Shown here: piece by piece, positions 1-8,657 of the stretch
Layout of the letters: the number at the start of each line of letters is the position of its first letter
Position numbering within the stretch: position 1 is the first letter of the stretch
Source of the DNA: Streptomyces xanthii
Lineage (GTDB): Bacteria; Actinomycetota; Actinomycetes; Streptomycetales; Streptomycetaceae
Direction: 5' to 3'
Length of the DNA: 64,000 nt
Assembly (NCBI RefSeq): GCF_014621695.1
Contig: NZ_CP061281.1
Span: 7,750,001-7,814,000 of the forward strand
Made by a program: the position numbers and the translations under genes
The notes under the pieces: generated by a model
The model's database searches: none
What the model saw: only the letters and a program-made list of their open reading frames with translations
What the model was told of the DNA's origin: nothing

Positions 1-907
1 CGGGGCCGAGATCCTCGTCGCCACGCCCGGTCGGCTGAAGGACCTCGTCGACCGCGGACACTGCCGCCTGGACCAGGTCGCCGTCACGGTCCTCGACGAG
101 GCAGACCAGATGACCGACATGGGCTTCATGCCCCAGGTCACAGCACTGCTCGATCGGGTGCGCCCCCACGGGCAGCGCATGCTGTTCTCGGCCACGCTGG
201 ACCGTAACGTCGACCTGCTCGTGCGCCGCTACCTCGACGACGCCGTGGTGCACTCCGTCGATCCCTCAGCCGGAGCGGTCAGCACCATGGAACATCACGT
301 GCTCCACGTCAAAAGCACCGACAAGCACGCGACCACCACCGAGATCGCCGCACGCGAGGGGAGCGTGATCCTCTTCCTCGACACCAAGCACGCCGTCGAC
401 CGCCTCACCGAGCACCTTCTGGGCAGCGGAGTAAGGGCGGCGGCCCTTCACGGCGGCAAGACGCAGCCGCAGCGCACCCGCACGTTGAAGCAGTTCAGGA
501 CCGGGCGCGTCAGTGTTCTGGTGGCGACCAATGTCGCCGCCCGTGGCATCCACGTCGACAACCTCGATCTCGTGGTCAACGTGGATCCGCCGAGCGACCA
601 CAAGGACTACCTGCACCGCGGCGGACGCACGGCCCGCGCCGGCGCGTCCGGCAGTGTCGTCACGCTGGTGACGCCGAACCAGCGCCGGAGCATGGCGCGC
701 CTCATGGCGACCGCGGGCATCGTCCCGCAGATCACGCAGGTCTGTGCCGGAGCGCCCGACCTGCACCGCATCACGGGCGCACAGGCTCCCTCCGGGATCC
801 CGGTTGCCATCACCGCGCCGGTGAGTGAGGACGGCAGGAGGCGCCGCGGTGCCGCAGCCGGCGGGCGCCGCCCCGCCGCCGCGGTCACTCCGATCGCGGC
901 CGCGTAG
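1..907 (+). CDS. DEAD-box RNA helicase, 5' end outside window
   Basis: ATP-dependent RNA helicase that remodels RNA duplexes in the cytoplasm. The reading frame is open from base 2, so the start and motifs Q/I lie upstream of the window; about 301 codons are visible. Motifs in order are ATPGRL near base 20, VLDEAD near base 90, FSATLD near base 185, then the second RecA-like domain with VAARGIHVDNLDLVVN and HRGGRTARAG. The tail is short, basic and alanine-rich. Streptomyces has several such paralogues, often linked to cold-shock genes, and the sequence seen here does not say which one this is. A small CBS-like gene follows 46 bases downstream in the same direction. Confidence 0.93.
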   Translation, partial: GAEILVATPGRLKDLVDRGHCRLDQVAVTVLDEADQMTDMGFMPQVTALLDRVRPHGQRMLFSATLDRNVDLLVRRYLDDAVVHSVDPSAGAVSTMEHHVLHVKSTDKHATTTEIAAREGSVILFLDTKHAVDRLTEHLLGSGVRAAALHGGKTQPQRTRTLKQFRTGRVSVLVATNVAARGIHVDNLDLVVNVDPPSDHKDYLHRGGRTARAGASGSVVTLVTPNQRRSMARLMATAGIVPQITQVCAGAPDLHRITGAQAPSGIPVAITAPVSEDGRRRRGAAAGGRRPAAAVTPIAAA

Positions 908-953
908 CCCATTCATGATCAGGAAACTGGCACATCACTGCAGGAGGCACCTA

Positions 954-1340
954 TTGACCGTCGTCCAGATGTACCCCCGCCCGGCCCGGAACACGGCGCC
1001 CGCGGCCGTTGACCCCCTCGACCACGCAGGTCCGCAGGTCTGGGACGCCATGACCGTCGAGGTCGCGCTCTCCCTCATGGCCGCCGCCCGTACCCGGCAC
1101 TTGGTCATCTGCGACGAGGACGGCCTGCGCACCGGCCGCGTCACCCTCGCCGGACTCACCGCCGTCCGGGAGAGCCCCCGATACAGCGACCGGACCCGCC
1201 TGCGCGACATCGTCGCAGGCTCAGCATCCTTCCCGCCGGCGTTGCACACGGGGTCGGGCCTCGGAGACCGGAACCGCACCGCCCCTCCAGAGCCCGCGAC
1301 GCAAGGACGGACCGCGGGCCTGCTGGCCGGCACCGGCTGA
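954..1340 (+). CDS. CBS-domain-like small protein
   Basis: Predicted 128-residue cytosolic protein. I chose the TTG at 954 because CAGGAGG lies six bases upstream; the frame also runs further upstream inside the helicase tail without a comparable site. The middle carries the pattern of one CBS motif (VWDAMTVEVALSLMAA, then HLVICDEDGL and GRVTLAGLTAV), a fold that usually binds adenosyl ligands and normally works as a pair. Only one motif is clear here, and the last 40 residues look unstructured. It probably shares a transcript with the helicase. Ligand and partner are unknown. Confidence 0.6.
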   Translation: MTVVQMYPRPARNTAPAAVDPLDHAGPQVWDAMTVEVALSLMAAARTRHLVICDEDGLRTGRVTLAGLTAVRESPRYSDRTRLRDIVAGSASFPPALHTGSGLGDRNRTAPPEPATQGRTAGLLAGTG

Positions 1341-1404
1341 GCGATCGAGGACCACACCGCACCAAGGCTCCCTCTCCCCGCCCTCCCGCACTCTGTGAGG
1401 CATC

Positions 1405-1737
1405 ATGCGCTGTGTCATCGCCCGTTTCCCGTTCGACCTGACGAAGAACGGTGTGCTCGAGTCGATGAAAGGCATCAAGCCCGAAGCGGCCCTCGGTGAC
1501 CTCGTCGTCATCGGGCGCCGCCATTACCCCGCCAAGCAGGTCGGCCAGATCATCACCCGTCAGGATCGGCGCGACTTCAGCTGCGCGGAGGTGGTGAGGG
1601 CGATGGTCCAACTCGGCTTCACCTGTCGCACCGCCCCCACAGCCCTGCCCGCCCCTGCGCCTCTGGATGACTCGTACCAGCGGGCTTCCGCCCTGCTCGG
1701 CACTCCACCCACCCGTCTCAGGTACGGCCAGGTGTGA
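1405..1737 (+). CDS. Conserved actinobacterial hypothetical protein
   Basis: Predicted 110-residue soluble protein starting with MRCVIARFPFDLTKNGV. The first 75 residues look well structured and the last 30 are proline and alanine rich. It lacks a signal peptide or membrane segment. I recall similar short proteins near cold-shock and DEAD-box helicase genes in other Streptomyces, which fits its place here in the same direction as the helicase, but I cannot name a function. GAGGCATC just upstream of ATG 1405 is an acceptable ribosome binding site. Confidence 0.65.
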   Translation: MRCVIARFPFDLTKNGVLESMKGIKPEAALGDLVVIGRRHYPAKQVGQIITRQDRRDFSCAEVVRAMVQLGFTCRTAPTALPAPAPLDDSYQRASALLGTPPTRLRYGQV

Positions 1738-1832
1738 CACGAACGGAACGGTGAGCTCCGTCCGGTGCGCACCGGACGGGCCTCCCCGAGCCGCCTTCTC
1801 GGCCGGCGCCCGGACGGTTCAGGCTTCGGGTG

Positions 1833-2159
1833 CTACTTCTGAGGTCCCTGAGCACGGAGTTCTTCGTTGATGCGCTTCGCTTCCTCGAGCTGGTCCTCGA
1901 GGATGATGATGCGGCAGGCCGCCTCTATGGGCGTGCCGCCGTCGACGAGTTCGCGGGCGCGCCCGGCAATGCGCAGCTGGTAACGGGAGTAGCGCCGGTG
2001 GCCGCCTTCCGAGCGCAGCGGGGTGATGAGGCGATGTTCACCCAGGGCGCGCAGGAATGCGGGGGTGGCTCCGAGCATTTCCGCGGCTCGGCCCATGGTG
2101 TAGGCGGGATAGTCGTCATCGTCGAACTTGTCGACGGGGCGGGTACTGCGAGGGGGCAT
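1833..2159 (-). CDS. MerR-family transcriptional regulator
   Basis: Small 108-residue DNA-binding regulator. The winged helix-turn-helix is visible as YTMGRAAEMLGATPAFLRAL followed by HRLITP and GGHRRYSRYQL, the usual MerR recognition block. The C-terminus is a short coiled coil (LEDQLEEAKRINEELRAQ) and has no effector-binding domain, so it is of the short type. I start at the ATG at 2159, preceded by AGAAGAGG; the frame could run 25 codons further. It converges with the small hypothetical gene that ends at 1737. Its target is not evident, since the neighbouring upstream stretch holds no clear gene. Confidence 0.85.
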   Translation of the reverse strand: MPPRSTRPVDKFDDDDYPAYTMGRAAEMLGATPAFLRALGEHRLITPLRSEGGHRRYSRYQLRIAGRARELVDGGTPIEAACRIIILEDQLEEAKRINEELRAQGPQK

Positions 2160-2871
2160 AGACCTCTTCTTCCGGGGACGCGTCGGGGGGCCCGAGCGCC
2201 TACTGGCGCCCGGGCCCCGAGCTTTCAACACCATCTACCGGCTGACTGCTCCGGCTCATTTGTTCCACGGGCCCGCCTCAGTGGGCGGAACTGCGGGGAT
2301 CGCGTTTGCCTGACCGGGGACCACCTTCCAATCCGGGGCCTGCGGTACCCGGGTGGACTGCGTCGCTACCCGGGCGATCCTGATGGCGTTTTCGCTCCTT
2401 ACCTCTTCGTGATCATTGCATCTCTACGGCGCAGGTGTAACGGCATCGCCGTGCGACCCCTGAGGTCACCCGGCCCGGCAGTCAGCGGAAGAACCCACCT
2501 CTTTCGGCTCCGCCGCTCCACTGCCAGGCCGTTCCTGCGTCAACCTGTCTGCGCGGCCGTTCGTTCCTGCCGTGCCCTTCGACTTCTTGGCTACGCACAA
2601 AACGTTAACGCCCTCACATAGCAATGTCTACCTTGCTCGCTACAGATTTTCTGCATTCTGTGATGGCTGGAGTCTGCCTCCGCTCGGCATGGAGCGCCGC
2701 ATGGTCGCAGAAGCGGGCGATCGTGACTTGCGAACCGTTCAGGGCGGCAGTCCTCGGTGTTGTCCGCCTTCATCGTGTGCGACCGTGCGGGCTCTGCTCT
2801 CCCGTCGGGGCTTTCGCGCGCACTTGCCGACATGAGCAGGGAGTTCGCCGCGGTCCGAACGTTCTTGTCCG
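2160..2871. other. Long non-coding stretch between MerR and GlxA genes
   Basis: About 710 bases without a convincing gene on either strand. I looked specifically for a cold-shock (CspA-type) gene, which often neighbours such helicases and MerR regulators, and found none. A short less GC-rich block near 2597-2660 contains AGCAA and TTGCT half-sites in inverted orientation. The block could hold the promoter for the MerR gene. Confidence 0.4.
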
Positions 2872-3870
2872 TCACGGAACTTGCGGCACCCGGAACCGGC
2901 GTCGGTACTCCGTCGGTGTCGTGTTCAGGCGTCGGCGGAAGGCCCGCACGAGCGTGTCCGTCGTGCCGAACCCGCACAGCGTCGCGACACGCTCCAGGGT
3001 GGCGTCGGATGACTCCAGCTCGTGGCGGGCCTTCTCCACCCGGACCGACTCGATGTACGCGTGCGGGGTCGTCCCGAGCTCGGTCTTGAACAGGCGTGTC
3101 AGATGCCGGTCGCTGACGTGCGCGTACGCGGCCAGATCGACCACCGTGAGCGGCTCGTCGATGTGCCGGAGGATGTGATGGCGCAGATCCTCGATGCGCC
3201 GCGTCGTCGACACCTGCTCGAGCGGCACGCTGAACTGGCTCTGGCCGCTGGGTCGCTTCAGGTACATCACCAGCTGGCGCGCCACGCGCAGGGCCACCGC
3301 CTCGCCGAGGTCGTCGGCGATCAGCGCGAGCGACAGGTCGAGGCAGGCGCTGATCCCGGCGCCCGTCCACACGTTGCCCTCGCGGATGAAGATGGGGTCG
3401 GCGTCGACCTGTACGGCCGGGTGGTCGGCGGCCAGTTGCTGTGCGGTGGACCAGTGCGTGGTGGCCCGCTTGCCGTCGAGCAGTCCGGCGGCCGCGAGCA
3501 GGTGCGCGCCCACGCACACCGAGGTGATCCGGTGCGTACGCTCGGCCAGCACCCTCACCCACTCGACGAGATCCGGGTCGACGAGCGGGTGGGCGCGGCG
3601 TTCCTCGTCGAGCTCCACCGCCCCGGGAACCAGGAGCGTGTCGATGGTGCCCGCGGCGGCCTGCGCGAAGGTGATGTCCGGAAGGATGCGCACCCCCGCG
3701 CCGGTGGTGACCGGGTCCAGGGTCTCGGCGGCCAGCAGTACCCGGTAGCCCGCCGCTTCCTCGGTCTCGCGCAGTGCCAGTGAGAACACCTCGGGTGGTC
3801 CGGTCACGTCGAGCAGGTCGACGCCCTCGAAGAGCACGATCACGATGAGTCGTCTGGCGGTGTCCGGCAC
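2872..3870 (-). CDS. GlxA-type transcriptional regulator (DJ-1/PfpI plus AraC domains)
   Basis: Two-domain regulator of about 332 residues. Residues 5-170 form a DJ-1/PfpI-like class I glutamine amidotransferase fold with a nucleophile-elbow cysteine at SVCVGAHLLAAAG (about Cys119). Residues 225-325 hold an AraC double helix-turn-helix (VVDLAAYAHVSDRHLTRLFK and LERVATLCGFGTTDTLVRAF). I chose GTG 3870, which has GGGAGGG immediately upstream, over ATG 3927 or 3915. It is divergent from the two isochorismatase-like genes, a common pairing, so it probably controls them. The 150-base gap between them should hold the operator. Confidence 0.88.
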   Translation of the reverse strand: MPDTARRLIVIVLFEGVDLLDVTGPPEVFSLALRETEEAAGYRVLLAAETLDPVTTGAGVRILPDITFAQAAAGTIDTLLVPGAVELDEERRAHPLVDPDLVEWVRVLAERTHRITSVCVGAHLLAAAGLLDGKRATTHWSTAQQLAADHPAVQVDADPIFIREGNVWTGAGISACLDLSLALIADDLGEAVALRVARQLVMYLKRPSGQSQFSVPLEQVSTTRRIEDLRHHILRHIDEPLTVVDLAAYAHVSDRHLTRLFKTELGTTPHAYIESVRVEKARHELESSDATLERVATLCGFGTTDTLVRAFRRRLNTTPTEYRRRFRVPQVP

Positions 3871-4020
3871 GGACCCTCCCACTCTCTGCACGTCACGGCA
3901 TGTCGGTATCTGCATGTTAGACGTCATTGCCGACGTCGGGGCTGGGTCATAGCGTTGCAGACGTGGCCCGGCGAACGCTCCGGGCGCGTCTCCCATCTAA
4001 GATCCGAAGGCGGTACACCC

Positions 4021-4605
4021 ATGTCCCGAACCACGCTGCGCGAGCTCAACGGCTTCGACGAGACGCCCGCGAAGCTGGACGGCTCGACGCTGATCCTCAT
4101 CGACTTCCAGAACACCTACACCCAGGGCGTGATGGAGCTCGACGGTTGGGAGGCGTCCCTCGACGCCGCCGCGCAGCTCCTCGCGCGGGCCCGTGCGGCG
4201 GGCACCAAGGTCGTCCACGTCATCAACGACGGCGGCGAGGGCACCCCGTACGACATCAGGGCCGAGATCGGCCAGATCCACCCGAAGGTCGCGCCGGTCG
4301 ACGGCGAGCCCGTCGTGGTCAAGCAGGTCCCGAACGCGTTCGTCGGCACGGACCTCGCCACGCACCTCACCGAGGGCCAGGACGTCGTCATCGCGGGCTG
4401 GATGACACACATGTGCGTCGCGTTCACGGCGCAGGGCGCGTTCCTGGGCGGCCACCGCCCCACCGTCGTGGCCGAGGCCACCGCCACCCGTTCGCTTCCG
4501 GTCGCGGGCACCGACGTGCCCGCCGAGCAGGTGCACCAGGGAGCTCTCGCCACCATCGCCGACCTGTACGGGGTCGTCGTCGTGTCCCAGAAGGAGATCG
4601 TCTGA
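4021..4605 (+). CDS. Isochorismatase-family cysteine hydrolase, cytosolic
   Basis: Predicted 194-residue hydrolase of the isochorismatase/nicotinamidase superfamily, which cleaves amides, ureas or vinyl ethers through a Cys-Asp-Lys triad. Asp28 (LILIDFQN), Lys101 (VVKQVPNAFVG) and Cys132 (GWMTHMCVAF) are all present. It has no signal peptide. The start ATG 4021 follows GAAGGCGG. The stop codon overlaps the ATG of the next gene (TGATG), so the two are translationally coupled. Substrate is not predictable from sequence; divergence from a GlxA regulator suggests a catabolic or detoxifying role. Confidence 0.88.
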   Translation: MSRTTLRELNGFDETPAKLDGSTLILIDFQNTYTQGVMELDGWEASLDAAAQLLARARAAGTKVVHVINDGGEGTPYDIRAEIGQIHPKVAPVDGEPVVVKQVPNAFVGTDLATHLTEGQDVVIAGWMTHMCVAFTAQGAFLGGHRPTVVAEATATRSLPVAGTDVPAEQVHQGALATIADLYGVVVVSQKEIV

Positions 4606-5333
4606 TGAAGCTGCTCCGTTCCGCCGCCGTGCTCGGTGCCGCAGTCGTCCTCGCGGCCACCGTCTCCGCCTGTGGCGGCAGCTCCGCGGCCGCCACCCGC
4701 ACCGACAGCGGTGAGCAGCGCAGCGAGAAGAGCCATGAGAAGAACTACGCCAAGGACACGACGACGCTGCGTCAGCTGATGAAACTGGACGAGACGCCGG
4801 CGAAGCTGTCGAACGCCACGCTGGTCCTCGTGGACTACCAGAACGTCTATACCGACGGCGCGATGGAGCTCACCGGATGGCGTGAGGCCGTCAAGAGCAC
4901 CAGGGCCCTCCTGGAGCGCGCTCGCAAGGCCCACACGCCGGTCATCCACATCGTGGAGAAGGGCTACGACCTCAAGTCGAAGGCCGGGCAGATCATCCCC
5001 GACCTCGAGCCCGTCAAGGGTGAGGCCGTCGTCGAGAAGGCCGTCCCCAACGGCTTCCACGACACGAACCTCGACGAGGAGCTCAGGAAGACCGGCCGCA
5101 AGAACGTCATCATCTCCGGCTTCATGACGCACATGTGCACCCTCTTCACCACCGAGGGCGCCGTGTACGCCGGCTACAACCCGACGGTCGTCGGCGACGC
5201 CTCCGCCACCCGCCCGCTGCCCGTGAACGGCAACCCCCGCGGCATTCCGGCGAAGCAGGTGCACGAGTCCGCACTCGCCACCATCCAGGACCGCTTCGGC
5301 GTCGTAGTGCCCAAGCAGCGCGACATCAAGTAG
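4605..5333 (+). CDS. Isochorismatase-family hydrolase exported as a lipoprotein
   Basis: Predicted 242-residue paralogue of the gene before it, from which it differs by an added N-terminal lipoprotein signal: positive start MKLLRSA, hydrophobic stretch, and lipobox TVSAC with Cys23. A charged linker follows, then the catalytic domain with Asp77 (LVLVDYQN), Lys145 (EKAVPNGFHD) and Cys178 (GFMTHMCTLF). The ATG overlaps the upstream stop. A tandem pair doing the same chemistry inside the cell and on the outer face of the membrane is unusual. The copy probably arose by duplication and then gained the export signal. A terminator-like hairpin follows. Confidence 0.87.
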   Translation: MKLLRSAAVLGAAVVLAATVSACGGSSAAATRTDSGEQRSEKSHEKNYAKDTTTLRQLMKLDETPAKLSNATLVLVDYQNVYTDGAMELTGWREAVKSTRALLERARKAHTPVIHIVEKGYDLKSKAGQIIPDLEPVKGEAVVEKAVPNGFHDTNLDEELRKTGRKNVIISGFMTHMCTLFTTEGAVYAGYNPTVVGDASATRPLPVNGNPRGIPAKQVHESALATIQDRFGVVVPKQRDIK

Positions 5334-5372
5334 CGAGGCAGCATCAGAGGAACCACGAGCATCACCGAGTGA

Positions 5373-5393
5373 GGCGCCCAGGGCCCGGGCGCC
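5373..5393 (+). terminator. Hairpin terminator after the isochorismatase pair
   Basis: GGCGCCC (5373-5379) pairs with GGGCGCC (5387-5393) around a seven-base loop, 40 bases after the stop codon. It lacks a long T-tract, as is usual in Streptomyces. Confidence 0.5.
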
Positions 5394-5565
5394 TGTTCCC
5401 CGTGCCGTGCCAGCCGCCGGGTGGCGATCTCGGGATGTCGTAGACATCCACCGAGGTGGCCGTCCATGCGGCCTACTTCTGGGTAACATCACTGCTTGAT
5501 GTGATCACGCCCCACTGCGCTCGCATGTCAGAGCTACGGAACCCTTCCCCATGCCAGGAGGACAC

Positions 5566-6417
5566 ATGGCCGATGACGCTCTGACAGATTTCCGACGCGA
5601 ACCGTTCACGCATGGGGATCGCACCCACACCGTGCTGCGCGCGGGGACGGGACCAGCCGTGATCGTCATGGCGGAGATCCCGGGAATCACCCCGAAGGTC
5701 GCCGAGTTCGCCCGACGGGTCCGGGACATCGGCTGCACGGTCGTGATGCCCCACCTGTTCGGCGTCGCCGGACGCGACCCGCACCCGCAGGCGCACGGTT
5801 GGACCGGCGCCGCCTGGACCGGCCTGCGCGCCGCCGTCCAGATCTGTGTCAGCCGCGAGTTCACCACCCTGGCCGCCGGCCGAACCTCCCCTGTCGTCAC
5901 CTGGCTGCGTGCCCTCGCCGCGCGCGAGCACGAGCGGTGCGGGGGACCGGGCGTGGGAGCCGTGGGCATGTGCCTGACCGGTGGCTTCGCCCTGGCCATG
6001 GCCACGGACGACCGCCTCCTCGCCCCCGTGCTGTGTCAGCCGTCCCTCCCACTGGCAGTCAACGACCGCAACCGCCACTCTATCGACATTTCCCCGGACG
6101 ACCTGCGCACCGTCCAGAAGCGCTGCGCGTCCGGCCTGACCGTCCTCGGCACGCGCTTCCGCGGCGACCGGCTCGTCCCCGGCGCCCGGTTCGCCTTCCT
6201 GCGCGAAAAGCTCGGCGATTCGTTCATCGCGGTCGAACTCGACGACAGCGCGGCAAACCCGGACGGCCTCATCCGCCCGCACTCCGTCCTGACCGAGCAC
6301 CTCATCGACGAACCGGGTCAACCCACCCGTCGCGCACTCGACCAGGTCCTCGACCACTTCCGCCAACGCCTCCTCGACCCCGACAGCACGACCGCCGGGA
6401 CTGGCGGGACCGAATGA
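5566..6417 (+). CDS. Dienelactone-hydrolase family protein
   Basis: Predicted 283-residue alpha/beta hydrolase. The nucleophile elbow is GMCLTGG, giving a cysteine nucleophile as in dienelactone hydrolases rather than serine. The early strand-turn VIVMAEIPGITPKVAEFARR and GCTVVMPHLFG match the family. I start at ATG 5566 because a perfect AGGAGG lies at 5556-5561; an earlier ATG at 5551 lies before that site. It has no signal peptide. It stands alone in its transcription unit; the next gene converges on it. Substrate unknown. Confidence 0.85.
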   Translation: MADDALTDFRREPFTHGDRTHTVLRAGTGPAVIVMAEIPGITPKVAEFARRVRDIGCTVVMPHLFGVAGRDPHPQAHGWTGAAWTGLRAAVQICVSREFTTLAAGRTSPVVTWLRALAAREHERCGGPGVGAVGMCLTGGFALAMATDDRLLAPVLCQPSLPLAVNDRNRHSIDISPDDLRTVQKRCASGLTVLGTRFRGDRLVPGARFAFLREKLGDSFIAVELDDSAANPDGLIRPHSVLTEHLIDEPGQPTRRALDQVLDHFRQRLLDPDSTTAGTGGTE

Positions 6418-6483
6418 GTGCGTGCCGCTCGGACGCTGTCGTGAGGACTTGAGACGTGGACGCGACGGGTTCGGCCGAGGTGG

Positions 6484-7275
6484 TCACGGCGTCCAGTACT
6501 GGGCGAGTGCACCTTCCCGGTAGGGGGCGGGGCTGATGCTGAGATCTCCGGCGAAGGGGCGGTCGAGGACGAGCACGAGGAGCAGGCTGAAGCCGACCAG
6601 ACCTGCGACGGAGGCGACGAAGAGGATCTGGACGCGCAGTCTGCGCATGCCGTAGAGGAAGGTCAGCGGGATGAGGACGGCCGCGCCGCCGAACGCCAAC
6701 ACCTGGAGCAGCGGCGGGAGTTCCTGCTCGGCCATGGTGATGCGGGCGCGGCGCTGGGCGGCGATGTCGTTGAGGTTGCCGACGGCCTGTTCGTAGAAGA
6801 CCTCTTCGCGTGAGTTCTTCGGGTCGTAGGCCTGCAGCACAGCGAACGCCGACCGAAGGTGTGTCTCGGTCGCCCCGTACGACGGCTGTCCGGACCGCAT
6901 GCGCGGCCACTGGTCCTCCACGACGGCGTGGACGTAGCCGCTCATCGCGTGGTCGAGGTCGGCGCGGACCGGCGTGGGGAAGGCGCGGGCATCACGGGCG
7001 ATGAGGGCTGCGTCGGTGGCCTCGGCGGAGACGATGGTCTGCGCGCTGTCCAGCTGCGTCCACAGAGTGACGATGACGAAGGCCAGGATGATTCCGTAGA
7101 TCGCGCCGAACATCCCCAAGGTCGCTTCAACCATGTCGTTGTGCTCGCCCCGTGCGAGGGAGGGGTATCTGCGGCGCATCAGCACGCTCCCGGTGACGGC
7201 GAGGAGGACGGTGCCGCCGACGGCGAGGACGGCGATGGTGAGGGTGGAGAAGTGATTGAGCAGCCAGAGCGACAT
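6484..7275 (-). CDS. DUF4239 integral membrane protein
   Basis: Predicted 263-residue membrane protein of the DUF4239 (bestrophin-like) family. Hydrophobic segments lie near the N-terminus (LTIAVLAVGGTVLLAVTGSV), at GMFGAIYGIILAFVIVTLW, and twice near the C-terminus (LAFGGAAVLIPLTFLYGM and LFVASVAGLVGFSLLLVLVL). The central soluble part is helical and contains EATDAALIARDARAFP, typical of the family. ATG 7275 lacks a strong ribosome binding site but begins exactly where family members do; the open frame continues upstream with low-complexity sequence. Function in the cell is unknown. Confidence 0.8.
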   Translation of the reverse strand: MSLWLLNHFSTLTIAVLAVGGTVLLAVTGSVLMRRRYPSLARGEHNDMVEATLGMFGAIYGIILAFVIVTLWTQLDSAQTIVSAEATDAALIARDARAFPTPVRADLDHAMSGYVHAVVEDQWPRMRSGQPSYGATETHLRSAFAVLQAYDPKNSREEVFYEQAVGNLNDIAAQRRARITMAEQELPPLLQVLAFGGAAVLIPLTFLYGMRRLRVQILFVASVAGLVGFSLLLVLVLDRPFAGDLSISPAPYREGALAQYWTP

Positions 7276-7598
7276 GGGTGGAGAGTCCAAGGGGTCGGGG
7301 TTGAGGGCGGGGGAGTGCGCGGGTGAGAACGCGGGTGATCCGAGCACCGCACGCCGCGGGTTCGGCCCCGACCGTCTAACGGTCGTCGAGGGCCCGGAAC
7401 ACGCGGAATCGAGGGTGAAGATCCACGCGCACTCCTCGATCACCACGCACCGCTCAACCTCAACGGTGGGAGCCACGGCGCCTCGAACCAGTCACAACAC
7501 AAGTCGCAGCCCTCTGGTCTTGTCACAAACGATCACAGGCGCTTCAATGCCCCCACCCCCACAGGTGGAACGCCCGACTACCAGACGAAGGGTTCCTC

Positions 7599-8480
7599 TT
7601 GACCACCCACCGCGCCATCCACGCCGTCGCCGTCACCGCGGCCGCCTGCGCCACCGTGCTGGCCGCCGCGATGCCCTCGCCCGCCATCAACTCCTACAAC
7701 GCGACCCCTGCTCCCGAACGCACCGAGGTCGGTGCTCTCGTGGCGACCTGGGACAACGACGACGATCCGGCCACGCCCGACCGCGTGGACTGGGTGTGCT
7801 CCGGCACCATGATCGACGCCGGCACCTTCCTGACCGCATCCCACTGCACCACGGACTGGCCGGACAACGTGCGGTTCTACGTCTCCCTGGACCAGGACGT
7901 CCAGGCAGGACTGGATGCCGCCGCGAAGAAGTACCCCGGTGATCCCGCCGCTCAGGCCGCTGCCGTCGCCGTCCCGGGCACGGCCCACAGCCACCCCGAC
8001 TATCCGGGCCCCGCCTCCGACCCGCACGACATCGCGGTCGTCGAAGTACCCGCCGCCAAGATGTCCGCGCGCTGGTCGTTCACCCCGGCCACACTGCCGA
8101 CCGCCGGTCAACTCGACGCGATGGGACCCCGGAAACTCGACTCCACCGACTGGACCGTCGCCGGCTACGGCACCCAGGAAGCGGTGAACGGGCCCGGAGG
8201 CCAGACCCACCCGGGCGGCGGCGTCCGCCTGAAGGCGCCGGTGAGCTTCGACGCCCTCAACGACGCGTGGGTCCGCCTCGCCATGACCGCACCCCAGGGC
8301 AACGGCGGTGCGTGCTACGGAGATTCGGGCGGCCCCAACTTCGCCACCATCGGCGGCAAGCGCATCCTCGCGGCGACGACCATCACCGGCGACGGCCCGT
8401 GCTACGCCACCAACGTCACTTACCGGCTGGACACTCCAGGAGCCCGCGCCTTCCTGAAGCCCTTCGTGCAGCTGCCGTGA
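7599..8480 (+). CDS. Secreted trypsin-like serine protease (S1)
   Basis: Predicted 293-residue secreted endopeptidase. The TTG start at 7599 has GAAGG upstream and opens a signal peptide (alanine-rich, residues 1 to about 28). The chymotrypsin-fold triad is complete: His82 in TASHC, Asp144 in HDIAVVEV, Ser243 in YGDSGGP. Cysteines flank the His and Ser motifs and probably form disulfides. No propeptide of the alpha-lytic type and no binding module are seen. It is transcribed alone, with about 320 bases before it that may carry its promoter. Confidence 0.88.
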   Translation: MTTHRAIHAVAVTAAACATVLAAAMPSPAINSYNATPAPERTEVGALVATWDNDDDPATPDRVDWVCSGTMIDAGTFLTASHCTTDWPDNVRFYVSLDQDVQAGLDAAAKKYPGDPAAQAAAVAVPGTAHSHPDYPGPASDPHDIAVVEVPAAKMSARWSFTPATLPTAGQLDAMGPRKLDSTDWTVAGYGTQEAVNGPGGQTHPGGGVRLKAPVSFDALNDAWVRLAMTAPQGNGGACYGDSGGPNFATIGGKRILAATTITGDGPCYATNVTYRLDTPGARAFLKPFVQLP

Positions 8481-8560
8481 TGGACCCCCGGCCCCGGAGC
8501 GGGCGAGCCTGGGAGGATGCGGTCGCCGCCGTCCCGGACTCGATGCCCCGGGGCCGGGGT

Positions 8561-8577
8561 GCGGGGTCAGGCCCCGC
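8561..8577. terminator. Hairpin between convergent protease and SUFU-type gene
   Basis: GCGGGG (8561-8566) pairs with CCCCGC (8572-8577) across five bases, in a GC-rich tract between two convergent genes. It could serve both. Confidence 0.35.
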
Positions 8578-8657
8578 GTGGCCAACCACCGGGACCGGGC
8601 GTCCGTACAAGCGTGGATACTCCCGAGCCACGAGCAGTGAAAATACCCCCGCGAAGT

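Noticed and set aside
2160..2871. Expected cold-shock (CspA) gene near the helicase and MerR genes
   Set aside because: Neither strand contains the KWFN or RNP-motif sequence of cold-shock proteins.
4116..5492. Minus-strand open frame of over 450 codons
   Set aside because: It lies opposite the two isochorismatase genes with complete catalytic triads. The product is low-complexity and has no start signal.
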